Assembly: GCA_963749035.1 (NCBI GenBank)
Contig: CAVVKW010000005.1
Location: 62,001 to 126,000 of the forward strand
From: CAVVKW01 sp963749035
GTDB taxonomy: Bacteria > Verrucomicrobiota > Verrucomicrobiia > Chthoniobacterales > JAATET01
Reading direction: 5' to 3'
DNA length: 64,000 nucleotides
Part shown: piece by piece, positions 8,790 through 17,346 of the stretch
How positions within the stretch are numbered: the first letter of the stretch is position 1
Layout of the letters: every line of letters begins with the position of its first letter
Made by a program: the position numbers and the translations under genes
The notes under the pieces: model-generated
What the model saw: the letters and a program-made list of their open reading frames with translations, nothing else
Databases searched by the model: none
What the model was told of the DNA's origin: nothing

Positions 8790-9650
8790 ATGGGACGGAA
8801 AGGTATTCTTTTGGCGGGCGGTGCGGGGAGTCGGCTGGATCCGTTGACGAGGATCGTCTGTAAGCAGCTCCTGCCGGTTTACGACAAGCCGATGATTTAT
8901 TATCCGTTGAGCACGCTGATGCTGGGTGGCATTCGGGAAATTTTGATCATCTCGACGCCGAAGGATCTACCAATGATCGAGGCGTTGCTGGGCGACGGGT
9001 CGAGATTGGGAATGCGCTTTGAATACGCGGTGCAGCCGAGGCCGGAGGGGATTGCGCAGGCGTTCTTGATTGCCGAGGAGTTTCTGGCGGGGGACGGGGT
9101 GGTTCTGGCGTTGGGGGACAATCTGTTTCACGGCAATCTGGATTTTTTTCGGAGAGCGTTGGTGCAGGAGCAGGGCGGGTGCATTTTTGCGTGTCCGGTG
9201 CGAGACCCGGAGCGATACGGGGTGATCGAGTTCGACGCGGATGGGAAGGCGATCAGCATCGAGGAGAAGCCGAAGCAGCCGCGAAGTCATTACGCGGTGC
9301 CGGGGCTTTACTGCTACGACGGGGACGTTTGCGACATCGCGCGGGCGCTGAAGCCATCGGCGCGGGGAGAATTGGAGATCACGGACGTGAATCTGACTTA
9401 CCTGCAGCGGGGGGATTTGCGGGTGGCGGCGATCGGCCGGGGGTTTGCCTGGCTGGATACGGGGACGCACGAGAGTCTGCTGGAGGCTGGACACTACATC
9501 GCGACGCTCGAGCATCGGCAGGGGGTGAAGGTGGGGTGTCTCGAGGAGGTGGCGTATGAAATGGGGTTCATCGATCGGGCGGAATTAGCCGCGATTGCGG
9601 AGGCACTGCCGCGGAATGATTATCGTGCCTATCTGGAGAAGATCGATTGA
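8790..9650 (+). CDS. rfbA: Glucose-1-phosphate thymidylyltransferase
   Basis: A 286-residue nucleotidyltransferase that makes dTDP-glucose from glucose-1-phosphate and dTTP, the first step to dTDP-rhamnose. The start is set at the ATG at 8790 because MGRKGILLAGGAGSRLDPLT is the canonical beginning; the frame stays open for 81 nt further upstream without family similarity. Further motifs are LPVYDKPMIYYPLSTLML, LALGDNLFHG, SIEEKPKQPRSHYAVPGLY, and FAWLDTGTHESLLEA. No rfbB or rfbD is adjacent. An RmlC-like gene lies 4.3 kb away. It probably feeds the EPS locus. Confidence 0.93.
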   Translation: MGRKGILLAGGAGSRLDPLTRIVCKQLLPVYDKPMIYYPLSTLMLGGIREILIISTPKDLPMIEALLGDGSRLGMRFEYAVQPRPEGIAQAFLIAEEFLAGDGVVLALGDNLFHGNLDFFRRALVQEQGGCIFACPVRDPERYGVIEFDADGKAISIEEKPKQPRSHYAVPGLYCYDGDVCDIARALKPSARGELEITDVNLTYLQRGDLRVAAIGRGFAWLDTGTHESLLEAGHYIATLEHRQGVKVGCLEEVAYEMGFIDRAELAAIAEALPRNDYRAYLEKID

Positions 9651-9722
9651 TCGAGACTCCAAGATTCTCATAGGGCCGTCGGAAGCACTGCGTTCGATCC
9701 CTTCACCGTAATTGCAGATCGC

Positions 9723-10145
9723 ATGGAGGCAAAAGACACGCTGAGTATTTTTCTGGTCGAGGACCATCCGGATTCCCGGAACTACCTCTTTTTCTACCTG
9801 AAGGACCAGGGGCATCAGGTGCGATCGGCTCACACGGTGGCCGAGGCTTTGGAGACGATCCCGGCGGTGAAGCCGGACGTGTTGATCAGCGATATCGGGT
9901 TGCCGGACGGGACGGGTTGGGAATTGCTGACGCGACTCGAGACGCCGGTTTTTGCGATTGCGATGACGGGATTCGGACGGCCGGCGGACGTTCGGCGGAG
10001 TCGCGAGGCGGGTTTTCGCGAGCATTTGACGAAGCCGTTTCCGCTCCAGAAGCTCGACATTTTGCTCGATAACGCTTTGAGCGAAAAGAACGCTGCCGGT
10101 TCGGGTGCCGAGGCGGCCCCTCCAGACCTGACGGGCGGCACCTGA
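9723..10145 (+). CDS. Single-domain response regulator (CheY-like receiver)
   Basis: A 140-residue stand-alone receiver domain. Acidic pocket E13/D14 (LVEDHPDS), phospho-acceptor D57 (LISDIGLPDGTGW), T82 (AMTGFGR) and K104 (LTKPF) are all present, so it should be phosphorylatable. There is no output domain, only a flexible Ala/Gly/Pro tail. It lies 52 nt before the large CheB-CheR-PAS-histidine kinase on the same strand, and that kinase lacks a receiver, so this is its likely partner (inference). Confidence 0.87.
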   Translation: MEAKDTLSIFLVEDHPDSRNYLFFYLKDQGHQVRSAHTVAEALETIPAVKPDVLISDIGLPDGTGWELLTRLETPVFAIAMTGFGRPADVRRSREAGFREHLTKPFPLQKLDILLDNALSEKNAAGSGAEAAPPDLTGGT

Positions 10146-10197
10146 TTCCGCGATCAATAAGGTATCCAAGGAGGGGGACCGTGCTAGGGTCCGGGGT

Positions 10198-13100
10198 GTG
10201 AAATCCGATGCTCCGAATCACGACGCATCGGGCGAGGAAATCCTGGGAGCGATCGAGGTGGACGGGCGGCTCCCGCCGATCGTGGGACTGGGAGGTTCGT
10301 CGGGGAGCTTGAGGGCGCTTCAGACGTTTTTCGAGAATCTTGGCGAGGAGTTGGAGTGCGCCTACGTGGTCGTGACGCATCTGTCGCCGGAGCACGATAG
10401 TTTGCTGGCGACGATCTTGCAGCGGTCGGCGAAGATCCCCGTGGTGCAGGTGAACGAGGGGGTCGTGATGAACGGAGGGCACGTTTACGTCATCCCGCCG
10501 GGCAAGATGCTGTCAATCGTCGATGGGCGATTGGTGCCGGTGGACGAGGATGGCGAGCGGCGGTTCGTTATCGACCATTTTTTCCGGACGTTGGCCGAGG
10601 CGAGTGGCGAGCGGGGAACGGCGATCGTGTTGTCGGGTTTGGACTCGGACGGGGCGACGGGGCTCCCGCGAGTGAAGGAGCGGGGGGGATTGACCCTGGC
10701 GCAGGATCCACGCGAGGCGGAGCAGGAGGGGATGCCGAGGGCGGCAATCGCGAGCGGCATGGTGGATCTGACCCTGCCGGTGGCGGAGATGCCGGGGCGG
10801 CTGGCGGCGTGCCGGGCGGTTGCGCAGCGATTGAAGATCCCGATTCCGGAGCCGCAGCCGGAGGTGAGCGATTCGTCCGACGCGAGTGGAGAGTGGGACG
10901 AGGGGGCGTTACGCGCGACGCTGGCGTTTTTGCGTCAGCGCACGGGACACGACTTCAGCTCTTACAAGCGGGCGACGATGCTGAGGCGCATCGCGAGGCG
11001 GATGCAGGTGCGGGGTGCCGATAACCTGACCGATTACCTGACGGTCTTGCGGGAGGCGTCGGACGAGAGCTCGGCTTTGCTGCGAGATCTGCTGATTAGC
11101 GTGACGAATTTTTTCCGGGACGAGGGGTCCTTCCAAGCGCTCGAGGCGGCACTGCCGGAGATCTTCAAGGGGAAGGGGCCGGGGGAAAGCGTGAGGGTGT
11201 GGGTGCCGGCGTGTGCGACGGGGGAGGAGGCGTATTCCATCGCGATGATTTTGTGCGAATACGCGGAGCGACTGAGCGCGCCACCGGAGATTCAGGTGTT
11301 TGCGACGGACATCGACGAGTCGGCCGTCGACACGGCGCGGGCGGGACTTTATCCGCGAACGATTGCGGCGGACGTGTCGGAGGAGCGGTTGCGGCGGTTC
11401 TTTGCGAAGGAGATTCGGGGTTACCAAGTGCGGCGGGAGCTGCGGGAGAAGGTGCTCTTTGCGCTGCACAACGTGCTCAAGGATTCGCCGTTTTCGCGAC
11501 TGGACTTAGTCTCGTGTCGAAATTTGCTGATCTACTTCAACCGGGACGCGCAGCGGCGGGTATTCGAGACGTTTCACTTTGCGCTGCGGGCCGAGGGGCG
11601 CTTGCTGCTGAGTTCATCGGAGTCGGCGGAGGATTCGGGTTCGCTCTTTGATCCGATCGATCAGAAGCGTCGGTTTTATCGGCGAAGTCCGATCGAGCGG
11701 CCCAAGTTGCCGACGCCAGCCGGAGTGCCGACGCTGACGAAATTTGTCGAGCGGCTGGGGGCCCGGGGTGGGGGTGAGTCAAAGGACGGACTCGCGGCGA
11801 TGCGGCGTCCGGCTGGGATGAATTCCGCGACGTGGGGGGAGATTCATTTTCAGTTGATCGAAGATCTTGCGCCGCCGTCGGTGTTGGTAACGGGGAGCTA
11901 CGAGATCGTGCACGTGTCGGAAAGCGCGGGGCGGTTTTTGCGTTTTGGCGGTGGGGAGCCAACGTCGGATTTGATGGCGGTGGTGATGCCGGAGTTGCGG
12001 GCGGAATTGCGGTCGGCACTGTTCACGGCGTCTCAGACGAATGCAGCGGTGGACGTGGTCGTGGGACTGAAAGTGGAGGGGTCGCCACGGGTGGTGGAGA
12101 TCGGAGTTCGGCCCGCGCGGAAGTTGGCCCCAAACTATTACCTGATTTTGTTTCGTGAGCGGGACGAGCAGGACCAATTGCCAGCGGCGCTCGGGCGATC
12201 CTGCGCGACCTCGGGCGACGGCGATCTGGTGAGCCAGCTCGAGAGTGAGGTCGGGCACGTTCGACAGCAGCTCCGCGAGTCGGACGAGAACTACGAGGCG
12301 CAAACGGAAGAATTCAAGGCGTCGAACGAAGAGCTGCAGGCGATGAACGAGGAACTTCGCTCGGCCACGGAGGAGCTGGAAACCGGCCGAGAGGAACTGC
12401 AGTCGATCAACGAGGAGCTCACGACTCTCAACCAGGAACTCAAGAGCAAGGTCGAAGAGCTGAGTCGGGCGAACGACGATTTGCAGAACCTGATGGCGTC
12501 GACCCAGATCGCGACGATCTTCCTCGATCGCGACCTAAGGATCAAACGGTACACTCCGAACGCGGTGTCGCTTTTCAACCTCATCCCGTCGGACGTTCAC
12601 CGGCCCTTGTCGGACCTAACGCACCGGCTCGATTATCCTGGGATCCGGGACGACGCGGAGCGGGTGATCGCGCGGTTGGCGGCGGTCGAGCGGGAAGTTC
12701 GGGACGCGGAGGGTCGCTGGTTTTTGACGCGAATGCTGCCGTATCGGACGATGGAGGATCAGATTGCGGGAGTGGTGCTGACCTTCGTGGACATCTCGGC
12801 GCGGCGAGAGGCGGAGGACGCGCTCCGCGAGAGCGAGCAGCGCCTGAGATTGGTGATCGAGAACGCGGACGATTACGCGATCTTTTCGATTGATCCAACC
12901 GGAGCGGTGACGACGTGGAGCCGCGGAGCGGAGCGGCTGCTGGGATACAGCGAGCGGGAAATTCTGGGCCGATCCTTTGACCTGACCTTCACGGCCGAGG
13001 ATCGGGAAGCGGGGGTTCCCGAGCTGGAGAAGGCGGCGGCGCTGGCCGACGGGCGGGCGCGGGACGAGCGTTGGCATCTGCGGAAAGATGGGAATCGGTT

Positions 13101-13971
13101 GTGGGCGAGCGGATCGTTGATGAAGATGACGCGAGACGACGAGGAGGTCGTGGGATTCGTCAAAATTCTGCGGGATCGAACCCGTGCGATGGAGGCCGAA
13201 AGGGCGCTCAAAGACAGTCGGGAGGAGCTGGAGGAATCGCTGCGGGAAACGGAGGCGGCGCGTGCTGACGTCGAGACCGCGAGCAAGGCGAAGGATCATT
13301 TCCTGGCCGTGCTTTCGCACGAACTTCGGACTCCGTTGACGCCGGTGATGATCGCGGTGGAGTTGCTGCTGGGCCGGGGGAATTTGTCCGAGTCCGAGCA
13401 GGATTCCGTGCGGATGATCAGCCGAAACGTGACCCTCGAGGCGCGGCTCATCGATGATCTGTTAGACATCACGCGGATCAGTAGCGGCAAAATGGATATT
13501 TCGCGGGCGCCGATGGATCTCCACGATGCGGTGTCGGGGGCACTGGAGGTCTCCCAACCCCATCTCGAGGCGAAGGATCAAAAATTGACCCTGCTGCTCG
13601 ACGCGAGCCGGATCGGAATCGCGGGAGATCCCAAACGGCTTCAGCAGGCGATTTGGAATCTGCTCAAGAACGCGTCGAAATTTACCCCGGAGGGTGGTGA
13701 CGTGAAGCTGACCACGAGGAACGTCGGCGAGTCGGTGGTCGTCGAGGTGAGCGATACGGGGTGCGGGATCGACGAGTCGGCGATGGCGACGATTTTCAAT
13801 TCCTTCACCCAGGCGAGCCCGGAGATCACCCGGAAATACGGCGGCCTCGGACTCGGGTTGGCCATTTCCAAAGCGACGGTGGACGCGCACGGCGGGACGA
13901 TCAGTGGGGCCAGTGAAGGGATTGACCGCGGCGCGACGTTTACGATCACGCTGCCGCTGGCGGAGGAGTGA
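10198..13971 (+). CDS. CheB-CheR-PAS-PAS histidine kinase hybrid
   Basis: A 1257-residue soluble signalling protein. Residues 25-210 are a CheB methylesterase domain with catalytic candidates S34/S35 (GGSSGS), H61 (THLSPEH) and D149/D151 (SGLDSDGA). Residues 235-500 are a CheR methyltransferase (VWVPACATGEEAYSIAM at about 335). A coiled coil of heptad-rich Glu/Leu sequence covers about 680-765. Two PAS domains follow at about 768-870 and 883-1000. The histidine kinase has H1041 in LSHELRTPL and N, G1 and G2 boxes (NLLKNASKF, VSDTGCGID, GGLGLGLAIS). No transmembrane segment or receiver is present. The start is GTG; an AAGGAGGGGG stretch lies about 21 nt upstream, unusually far. No chemotaxis genes are nearby. 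Confidence 0.9.
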   Translation: MKSDAPNHDASGEEILGAIEVDGRLPPIVGLGGSSGSLRALQTFFENLGEELECAYVVVTHLSPEHDSLLATILQRSAKIPVVQVNEGVVMNGGHVYVIPPGKMLSIVDGRLVPVDEDGERRFVIDHFFRTLAEASGERGTAIVLSGLDSDGATGLPRVKERGGLTLAQDPREAEQEGMPRAAIASGMVDLTLPVAEMPGRLAACRAVAQRLKIPIPEPQPEVSDSSDASGEWDEGALRATLAFLRQRTGHDFSSYKRATMLRRIARRMQVRGADNLTDYLTVLREASDESSALLRDLLISVTNFFRDEGSFQALEAALPEIFKGKGPGESVRVWVPACATGEEAYSIAMILCEYAERLSAPPEIQVFATDIDESAVDTARAGLYPRTIAADVSEERLRRFFAKEIRGYQVRRELREKVLFALHNVLKDSPFSRLDLVSCRNLLIYFNRDAQRRVFETFHFALRAEGRLLLSSSESAEDSGSLFDPIDQKRRFYRRSPIERPKLPTPAGVPTLTKFVERLGARGGGESKDGLAAMRRPAGMNSATWGEIHFQLIEDLAPPSVLVTGSYEIVHVSESAGRFLRFGGGEPTSDLMAVVMPELRAELRSALFTASQTNAAVDVVVGLKVEGSPRVVEIGVRPARKLAPNYYLILFRERDEQDQLPAALGRSCATSGDGDLVSQLESEVGHVRQQLRESDENYEAQTEEFKASNEELQAMNEELRSATEELETGREELQSINEELTTLNQELKSKVEELSRANDDLQNLMASTQIATIFLDRDLRIKRYTPNAVSLFNLIPSDVHRPLSDLTHRLDYPGIRDDAERVIARLAAVEREVRDAEGRWFLTRMLPYRTMEDQIAGVVLTFVDISARREAEDALRESEQRLRLVIENADDYAIFSIDPTGAVTTWSRGAERLLGYSEREILGRSFDLTFTAEDREAGVPELEKAAALADGRARDERWHLRKDGNRLWASGSLMKMTRDDEEVVGFVKILRDRTRAMEAERALKDSREELEESLRETEAARADVETASKAKDHFLAVLSHELRTPLTPVMIAVELLLGRGNLSESEQDSVRMISRNVTLEARLIDDLLDITRISSGKMDISRAPMDLHDAVSGALEVSQPHLEAKDQKLTLLLDASRIGIAGDPKRLQQAIWNLLKNASKFTPEGGDVKLTTRNVGESVVVEVSDTGCGIDESAMATIFNSFTQASPEITRKYGGLGLGLAISKATVDAHGGTISGASEGIDRGATFTITLPLAEE

Positions 13972-13986
13972 CGGTAGCGGCGGCGG

Positions 13987-14733
13987 TCAGTCGTCGCTGA
14001 GGAAAACGGACTCCCATCCGTCCGGCAGCGAGTCGGCTTCGACGCCGGCGGCGATTCGGCCTTCGTTAGCGGGGTCGAAAACGGTGGTGGTCCCGTAAAC
14101 CATGATGACGTCGCCGGAGCCCTCGCCGCGCAGGGCGTGGGCGACGCCGGGGGGGATGACGACCCCGAGGGTATTCGGACCGCGACAGTCGTCGCCATCG
14201 ATGGTGAAACGCATCCGCCGGGATTCGAACCCGATCCGCTGATCAACGAGAAACATTTCCGCGCGGCCTTGGATGACGAACATGACGTCCCACTGTTCCC
14301 GATCGTAATGGCGTTGGGAGGGGGTGGCTGCGGGGTCGGTCGGAAATTGATCGCGAAGGTGAGATGCCGGGTCGGCGTCGGCTGGAATGAAAGGGGGGTG
14401 AACGTGGAAGCCTTTGGCCGTCCCGCCGAACATTCGGGCGGTGGCCCATTGCCGGGGCCAGAGCTTGATCCGACCGAGTGGGCCTTCGCCCTCGCGAGCG
14501 AACTCGCCGAAAGCCCCCCGATGGCGCTGGGGGTGAATGGTGCGGTGGTAGATCTCGACACCGGGGATCCAGACGGAGGCGGTTCGGAGGTGGTCTTCCG
14601 CGGCGAGAACCTGACCGCCTTCGAGGCCGGAGGTGGCGATTCGGCGTTCGACTTCGACGGTCGCGTAGTCTCGGGGAGTGAGGGCGGCCTGCGCGGCGGT
14701 GCTGAGACCGCGCCAGCGTTGGGTGTCGTCCAT
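13987..14733 (-). CDS. Cupin protein resembling dTDP-4-dehydrorhamnose 3,5-epimerase
   Basis: A 248-residue protein. The C-terminal 150 residues follow the RmlC cupin pattern: TAKGFHVHPPFIP (H110, H112) in place of the usual RGLHYQ, then WDVMFVIQGRAEMFLVDQR, and VVIPPGVAHALRG. A roughly 95-residue N-terminal extension, MDDTQRW onward, is not typical of RmlC. The sugar-nucleotide epimerase role is therefore plausible but the substrate may differ. It is convergent with the kinase gene upstream, and divergent from the site-2 protease gene. rfbA at 8.8 kb could supply the nucleotide sugar. Confidence 0.62.
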   Translation of the reverse strand: MDDTQRWRGLSTAAQAALTPRDYATVEVERRIATSGLEGGQVLAAEDHLRTASVWIPGVEIYHRTIHPQRHRGAFGEFAREGEGPLGRIKLWPRQWATARMFGGTAKGFHVHPPFIPADADPASHLRDQFPTDPAATPSQRHYDREQWDVMFVIQGRAEMFLVDQRIGFESRRMRFTIDGDDCRGPNTLGVVIPPGVAHALRGEGSGDVIMVYGTTTVFDPANEGRIAAGVEADSLPDGWESVFLSDD

Positions 14734-14883
14734 GGGGGCGGATTGTTGCGGGTTTCGGTGATCGGAGCGAGGGCGAATGGTGGAGGTGTGGAGCGTCGTG
14801 GGAGCGTCGGTGGCGAGGAGACGCGTCCTCCACGAGGGGGGGGAAACGGTGGGAAGTTGCGCTTCTGATTGGCCGGTGCTCTG

Positions 14884-15957
14884 ATGCGCGGAGTGAAGTG
14901 GTCATATCCCATTGCCCGGGTATCGGGAATCGAGCTGAAGGTGCACGCGACGTTCCTGCTGCTGCTTGTGTTCGTCGCGTGGATGTATTGGCAATCGGGC
15001 GGGGCGGCGGCGGCGCTCTTCGGGGTGGCTTTTATCCTACTGCTTTTTTTGTGCGTGTTACTGCACGAGTTTGGCCACGCGTTTGCGGCGCGGTATTTCG
15101 GCATTCGCACACCGGACATTACGTTGTTACCGATTGGCGGGGTGGCCCGGCTCGAGCGGATGCCGGAGAATCCGATGCAGGAGCTGATCGTGGCGGTGGC
15201 GGGCCCGGCGGTGAACGTCGTGATCGCGATGGTGCTGTGGTTCGTCCTCGGGATGCCGATGGGCCAGCGGGATCTTCTGGATTTCGAGATCCAGGGCGGG
15301 GGACTCGCTCAGCGGATTCTCCAAGTGAACGTGATGTTGGTCGTTTTCAACCTGATCCCGGCTTTTCCGATGGACGGAGGTCGGATCTTACGGGCGCTTC
15401 TGGGAATGAAGTTCGATCATCAAAGGGCGACGATGGTGGCGGCGCGAGTGGGTCAGGTGATCGCGGTGGGATTCGTGATCGTGGGGTTTTTCGACAATTT
15501 GTTTCTGATATTTATCGGGCTCTTCGTGTTCTCGGGGGCGCAGCAAGAATTGCGATACGCGAAGTTCCGCTCGGCGGTGGCGCAGTCGCGCGTGAGCGAC
15601 GCGATGATCTCGCGGTTTCAGTCGTTTGCGGGTTCGGTCGACGTGGCGGATGCGGCGGCGGATGCGGCGAAGGATTCGCAGCCGATTTTCCCGGTCACGG
15701 ATGACCGGCTGCGGGTGACGGGGATGGTGTCGCGGAAGGATCTGCTGGCACGGGCGAGCGAGGGGCGTGCGGCGAGGGTGTCGGAAATCGCGAGAGTGGT
15801 GCCGACCGTCCCGGCGACGGCCGGATTCGGAGACGCGTTTGCGTTGATGCAGAGCAGTGGGAATTCGGTGTTGCCGGTGGTGAATCCCGGAGGACAAGTG
15901 GTGGGGCTGGTGAGTCTCCAGTTGCTTTCCAGGCGCACGGGCGTCGCGTCCGCTTGA
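14884..15957 (+). CDS. Site-2 protease family (M50) metalloprotease with CBS domain pair
   Basis: A 357-residue integral-membrane zinc protease. The start at ATG 14884 (MRGVKWSYPIARVSGIEL) is preferred over an in-frame start 15 nt earlier. Zinc ligands are HEFGH (about residue 61) and the Asp of NLIPAFPMDGGR (about residue 160). Four to six hydrophobic segments cover residues 20-215. A CBS pair occupies about 235-350 (VSDAMISR, VTGMVSRKDLL, NSVLPVVNPGGQVVGLVS). This is the SpoIVFB/Rip3-type architecture, cleaving substrates within the membrane, with CBS domains sensing adenine nucleotides. Substrate unknown. It is followed 33 nt later by trkA. Confidence 0.9.
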   Translation: MRGVKWSYPIARVSGIELKVHATFLLLLVFVAWMYWQSGGAAAALFGVAFILLLFLCVLLHEFGHAFAARYFGIRTPDITLLPIGGVARLERMPENPMQELIVAVAGPAVNVVIAMVLWFVLGMPMGQRDLLDFEIQGGGLAQRILQVNVMLVVFNLIPAFPMDGGRILRALLGMKFDHQRATMVAARVGQVIAVGFVIVGFFDNLFLIFIGLFVFSGAQQELRYAKFRSAVAQSRVSDAMISRFQSFAGSVDVADAAADAAKDSQPIFPVTDDRLRVTGMVSRKDLLARASEGRAARVSEIARVVPTVPATAGFGDAFALMQSSGNSVLPVVNPGGQVVGLVSLQLLSRRTGVASA

Positions 15958-15990
15958 CGGCGGGATTGGCCGAGCCAGTATCCCAGGAAC

Positions 15991-17340
15991 ATGAACATCA
16001 CCATTCTCGGTGCGGGTGAGATCGGCTTTTACATGGCAGATAAGCTGGCGGCGCAGTCTCACAACGTCACCGTGATCGAGGCGAATGAACGGGTGGCTGC
16101 CGAGGTGAGTGAAACGGTGGATGCCCGCGTGGTGCACGGGAACGGATCGTCGGTCACGTTGCTCGAAGAGGCACGGATCTCGGAGTGCGACGTTTTTCTC
16201 GGATTGTCGAGCGACGACAACACGAATCTGGTGGCCGCTTCGCTGGCGAAGTCGCTCGGTGCGAAGAAGTCGATCTCTCGGGTGCATTCCGACGTGCAGC
16301 GGGACCAATGGCTGCTGGATTTCCGGACGCACTTCGACGTCGACTACCTTTTCAGCTCCGAGCGGTTGGCGGCGGTGGAGTTGGCAAAGCACATTCGGAA
16401 TCCGGATTGTCTGATCGTGGAGGAGCTGGCGCGGGGGCGGATCGAGCTCCAGCAGACGCCGATCCAGCAGAACAGCGAGGCGGTGGGAAAGCGTCTGCGT
16501 GACCTGGGGTTGCCACCACGCGTGCGGGTGGGATCGATTCAGCGGGGAGACCAGGTGATCATCCCAGATGGCGACGAATTGCTGGACGCGGATGACGTGG
16601 TGACGTTGTTTGGAAACCCCCGAACCTTGCAGGACGTGGTCTGGCGGTTCCGGGACGGTCAGACGAGCCGGGCCGAGACGCGAGTGGTGATCTTCGGGGG
16701 CGGTGAATACGGATTTGCTCTGGCGCAAATGCTGGAAGGCGGCCGGTTTCGAACGCGCATCATCGAGCGGGACGCTGGCCGGTGTGAGTATTTGTCGAAG
16801 GTGCTTCAGCGGACGACGCTGATCAACGCGGACGCGACGTCGGTGCAATTGCTCAAGGAGGAGCAGGTCGGCGATGCGGACTTTTTCGTCGGGGCAACTC
16901 TCGAGGACGAAGATAACGTGATGACGTGTTTGCAGGCGCACGACTTGGGGGTGAAGCATTGCCTGACGCTGATCCATCGGGCGGATTACGCGGACGCCGT
17001 GATGCGAGTGGGTAGTAAACTGGGAATCCTCGGGGCGGTGAGTCCGCGGGTGGCGACGGCGCGCGAGCTGACGCGTTTTCTGACTGACGAGCGTTTCAAC
17101 ACGCTCGTGAAGCTGAACGGCGGGATTGACGTGATTGAGTTCGTTGTGCGGGCGGGTGGGAAGTTGGCTGGTCGTGCGGTCGCGGCGGTGGATTGGCCGA
17201 AGGGCAGTGGTCTGATCTCGGTGACCCACGGATCGCACGCGACGGTGCCGGCGGCGAACGACGTGCTGGAGGCGGGGGACGTGGTCGTCGCGATGATCGG
17301 GCGCGATTCACACAAACCGTTCTCGGCGTTGATTTCCTGA
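15991..17340 (+). CDS. trkA: Trk potassium uptake regulatory subunit TrkA
   Basis: A 449-residue peripheral membrane protein with two tandem RCK units. The first begins MNITILGAGEIGFYMADKLA and ends in a TrkA-C domain at about residues 145-225 (QQTPIQQNSEAVGKRLRDLG). The second begins RVVIFGGGEYGFALAQML at about residue 231, with its own TrkA-C near 365-445 (ELTRFLTDERFNTLVKL). It binds NAD(H)/ATP and gates TrkH. The full-length E. coli-type organisation is present. It precedes trkH by 6 nt. Confidence 0.94.
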   Translation: MNITILGAGEIGFYMADKLAAQSHNVTVIEANERVAAEVSETVDARVVHGNGSSVTLLEEARISECDVFLGLSSDDNTNLVAASLAKSLGAKKSISRVHSDVQRDQWLLDFRTHFDVDYLFSSERLAAVELAKHIRNPDCLIVEELARGRIELQQTPIQQNSEAVGKRLRDLGLPPRVRVGSIQRGDQVIIPDGDELLDADDVVTLFGNPRTLQDVVWRFRDGQTSRAETRVVIFGGGEYGFALAQMLEGGRFRTRIIERDAGRCEYLSKVLQRTTLINADATSVQLLKEEQVGDADFFVGATLEDEDNVMTCLQAHDLGVKHCLTLIHRADYADAVMRVGSKLGILGAVSPRVATARELTRFLTDERFNTLVKLNGGIDVIEFVVRAGGKLAGRAVAAVDWPKGSGLISVTHGSHATVPAANDVLEAGDVVVAMIGRDSHKPFSALIS

Positions 17341-17346
17341 GCCATC

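Noticed and set aside
15954..15990. TTGACG upstream of trkA as a promoter -35 box
   Set aside because: No acceptable -10 hexamer at 16-18 nt; also inside the end of the protease gene.
15388..17238. A 616-codon open frame on the minus strand
   Set aside because: It lies antisense to the site-2 protease and trkA genes, is Arg/His-rich and has no motif; a GC-bias shadow.
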